DNA of 64,000 nt from an uncultured Lachnospira sp. Lineage in GTDB: Bacteria; Bacillota; Clostridia; Lachnospirales; Lachnospiraceae. The stretch lies in contig CAJUKN010000006.1 in the NCBI GenBank assembly GCA_910587485.1, positions 1 to 64,000 of the forward strand, in the 5' to 3' direction. Numbering within the stretch: the stretch's first letter is position 1; each line of letters starts with the position of its first letter. The notes beneath the pieces were generated by a model. It was given only the letters and a program-made list of their open reading frames with translations. It was not told the DNA's origin and made no database searches. Below, in pieces: positions 61,964 to 64,000 of this stretch. The position numbers and the translations under genes were made by a program.

Positions 61964-62000
61964 AATAGAATCCTCACAATGTGTGGATTCTATTGTTTTA
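61964..62000 (+). terminator. Second tandem hairpin
   Basis: AATAGAATCC(T)CACA pairs with TGTGGATTCTATT with one bulge, followed by GTTTTA. It backs up the first terminator. Confidence 0.6.
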
Positions 62001-62031
62001 AAGAAATGATAATAGAATAGGAAGAAATGTT

Positions 62032-63060
62032 ATGTCAAAGAAAATTAGCATAATCATACCTTGTTATAATGTAGTTCAGTGGCTGCCACAATGTTTTTTA
62101 TCCTTAGCAAAACAAACAATAGGTATTGAATATTTAGAGCTTATATTTGTCAATGATGCTTCTACAGATAATGGACAAACATGGAATATGTTGCAACAGA
62201 TAGAGAGAGCATATCCAGAATCGGTCATTATTATTGATTTATCAGAGAATAAACGGCAAGGTGGGGCAAGAAATGAAGGGCTAAAGTATGCATCTGGTGA
62301 ATATATAGCGTTTGTCGATGCAGATGATTGGATTGACATTTCAATGTGTGAAAAAACATATAATCAAGCAAAAAAATATAATGCGGATATATTGCAATTT
62401 AACTATTTTTATTGTTATAATAATGAAGTAAAAGTATTTTGCAAAAAGCCAGTACAAGATGAGGTTATAAAAATAAACAATGATTCAGAGCGTAAAACTA
62501 TGCTTATTGAGGAAAAAGTGGATTATGGGTGTTGGAATAAGCTATATAAAACCTCTCTTGTTAGAGAAGCAGGTGTTTTATTTGCAGAACATGTAATTTA
62601 TGAGGAACCATTGTTTGTATATCCATTGCTATTTAAAGCGCAAAGAATAGTGACAATGGCAGATGCATTTTATATGTATCGTCAAAATATTAGCGGTACA
62701 ATGAGAAAAGATATGAAAGATGAAAATACAGTAAAACAACATGCCAAAGTACAATTATTAACTTGGGAATTTGTAAAAAGACAAGATTATTTTCAGCGAT
62801 TTTATGAAGAGATTAAATTATATTTTCTCCATACATATTTTTATGAGACATTATATTTTTTAAAGTGCAGAGAACAGCATATAAGCTTTGAATTATATAA
62901 AGAATTATTTGATGTTGTAAAGAGTGAAGTTATTGATTATGATAAATCTATATATGAATATTTAATACCCAAACAGATGAAATTATATAAACTTTCTAGG
63001 TCAGGTATGACAGAGCGTTTATTAGAAAAATATATTGAACAAGAAATGACAATAAAATAA
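62032..63060 (+). CDS. Family 2 glycosyltransferase
   Basis: The 342-aa protein has the GT-A start KISIIIPCYNVVQWLPQCF, FVNDASTDNG and FVDADDWID (the DxD metal site near residue 98), then QGGARNEGLKYA. It adds a sugar to a glycan or protein. Lying after the flagellins and before a LicD-type gene, it may decorate flagellin or cell-surface glycan (inference). Confidence 0.88.
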   Translation: MSKKISIIIPCYNVVQWLPQCFLSLAKQTIGIEYLELIFVNDASTDNGQTWNMLQQIERAYPESVIIIDLSENKRQGGARNEGLKYASGEYIAFVDADDWIDISMCEKTYNQAKKYNADILQFNYFYCYNNEVKVFCKKPVQDEVIKINNDSERKTMLIEEKVDYGCWNKLYKTSLVREAGVLFAEHVIYEEPLFVYPLLFKAQRIVTMADAFYMYRQNISGTMRKDMKDENTVKQHAKVQLLTWEFVKRQDYFQRFYEEIKLYFLHTYFYETLYFLKCREQHISFELYKELFDVVKSEVIDYDKSIYEYLIPKQMKLYKLSRSGMTERLLEKYIEQEMTIK

Positions 63061-63243
63061 TGAATTTTAATAAAAAATGAATCTTTATAAGAAAATTAAT
63101 TTTAATAAAAATGAATCTTTAAAAGAGTAAACGTTAAAAGATAAATTTCTAAAAATATATTTTTTATAACAATATGTCAATGTGATATATATATTGTATT
63201 TTTTAAATAAATTTGGGAATATTTAGAAAGGGTTTGTGTAGTG

Positions 63244-64000
63244 ATGGAGATATCAGAGGAATTTTTAAAGGGCGAGATACGAGAAGGTTTTTATGTAGAA
63301 ACAATGATGAAAAAAGTATGGGCAGCTCAATTGGAAGTATTAGGTGTTGTAGACCGCTTGTGTAAAAAGCATAATATACAATATTTTGCAGATTGGGGGA
63401 CATTGCTTGGTGCAGTTCGACATAAAGGGTTTATTCCTTGGGATGATGATATGGATATAACAATGAAAAGAAAGGATTATATACGTTTTTGTCAAATTGC
63501 TAAAAAAGAGTTAGAAGGGGAATATGAAATTGTTAATTTACATTCAGATGATGGCTGGAATCATATGCTTAGCAGGATTATTAATGGACGAAGCGTAAAT
63601 TATGACCCAGACCATTTAAAGAAGTTTCATGGTTGTCCTTATGTGATAGGATTGGATATATTTCCTTTAGATTATGTTGCACCAACAAAAGAAGAAGATG
63701 AGCTTCAATGCGAGATGATACGAATAGCAGGTATCACTGCTGGCAACTTAAATAGTATGGAAGATGCAACACAAGAAGAAAAAAGAAATATGACAAAAGA
63801 AATATTAGATATGTGCAATATACCTATAAGAGATGATATTCCTTATGATAGACAGTTATTTAAAGTTAGTGAGCGATTGTGTATGATGTATACAGAAGAG
63901 GAGGCAACTCATATTGCACTTATGCCAGACCATGCAGGAGCAAGACCAGAAGACGTCTATCCAAAAGAATATTATGACAGTGCAATTTATGTTCCTTTTG
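63244..64000 (+). CDS. LicD-family phosphotransferase (partial)
   Basis: The frame starts MEISEEFLKGEIREGFYVE and contains the LicD core YFADWGTLLGAVRHKGFIPWDDDMDITM in pieces (WGTLLGAVRHKGF, WDDDMDI) and CPYVIGLDIFPLDYV. It is cut by the window end after about 252 residues. LicD proteins transfer phosphocholine or similar groups onto surface glycans. ATG at 63244 is used; GTG at 63241 is an alternative. Confidence 0.88.
   Translation, partial: MEISEEFLKGEIREGFYVETMMKKVWAAQLEVLGVVDRLCKKHNIQYFADWGTLLGAVRHKGFIPWDDDMDITMKRKDYIRFCQIAKKELEGEYEIVNLHSDDGWNHMLSRIINGRSVNYDPDHLKKFHGCPYVIGLDIFPLDYVAPTKEEDELQCEMIRIAGITAGNLNSMEDATQEEKRNMTKEILDMCNIPIRDDIPYDRQLFKVSERLCMMYTEEEATHIALMPDHAGARPEDVYPKEYYDSAIYVPF

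Noticed and set aside
1..64000. tRNA or rRNA genes.
   Set aside because: No GGTTCGAATCC-type T-arm with acceptor pairing or rRNA-like sequence was noticed. A covariance-model scan (for example tRNAscan-SE) would be decisive.

Overview
The window is about 64 kb of low-GC, gene-dense DNA. The gene set points to a motile Clostridia-type Firmicute, most likely a Lachnospiraceae gut anaerobe. Grounds: Gram-positive style flagellar genes (flgM-flgN-flgK-flgL-fliW-csrA-flaG-fliD-fliS, with an mreB/mbl-flgF-flgG block), a SAM-I riboswitch before metK, TTG/GTG starts, strong GGAGG ribosome sites and many flavodoxin and aldo/keto reductase genes. The genus is inferred from gene content only.

Layout. 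(1) 0-3.3 kb: an ABC exporter half, a YgbA-type protein, a YbaN-type membrane protein and a Phd/PIN toxin-antitoxin pair. (2) 3.3-13.1 kb: a redox cluster bracketed by two paralogous LysR regulators, with three flavodoxins, an iron alcohol dehydrogenase, aldo/keto reductases, a b561-like membrane protein, a cupin, a carboxymuconolactone decarboxylase-like protein and an internally deleted esterase. (3) 13.6-19.9 kb: an XRE regulator fused to a degenerate PurM-like domain, translationally coupled to a heterodimeric ABC exporter. It is followed by a decaying two-component system and a broken MacB/LolD-type ATPase. (4) 20-25.7 kb: two TetR regulators, a fourth flavodoxin-like protein and three more aldo/keto reductases. 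(5) 25.8-29.1 kb: a MerR/ABC-2 module between two integrase remnants. (6) 29.2-36.9 kb: housekeeping and signalling genes (LMW phosphatase, HD-GYP protein, pyridoxamine kinase, ThrH, GNAT acetyltransferase, SAM riboswitch, metK, TetR). (7) 37.2-40.8 kb: a second heterodimeric ABC exporter. (8) 41.4-62 kb: mreB, flagellar rod genes, recD2, comF and the late flagellar genes up to two flagellins. (9) 62-64 kb: a glycosyltransferase and a LicD protein cut by the window edge.

Flagellar control can be read from the DNA. Sigma-28 style sites (TTAAG/TAAA, 12-13 bases, CCGATA) lie before flgM, the second flgK, flaG-fliD and both flagellins. FlgM, FliW and CsrA, which act on sigma-28 and on flagellin translation, are encoded in the same region.

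The least explained signal is not protein coding. Several dispersed intergenic repeat families recur. One is a multi-hairpin element whose 3' end supplies the ribosome binding site of the next gene. One is a roughly 100-140 nt element ending in a GCGGAT/ATCCGC hairpin followed by TTGACT. One is a 74-nt inverted repeat enclosing the SAM riboswitch.
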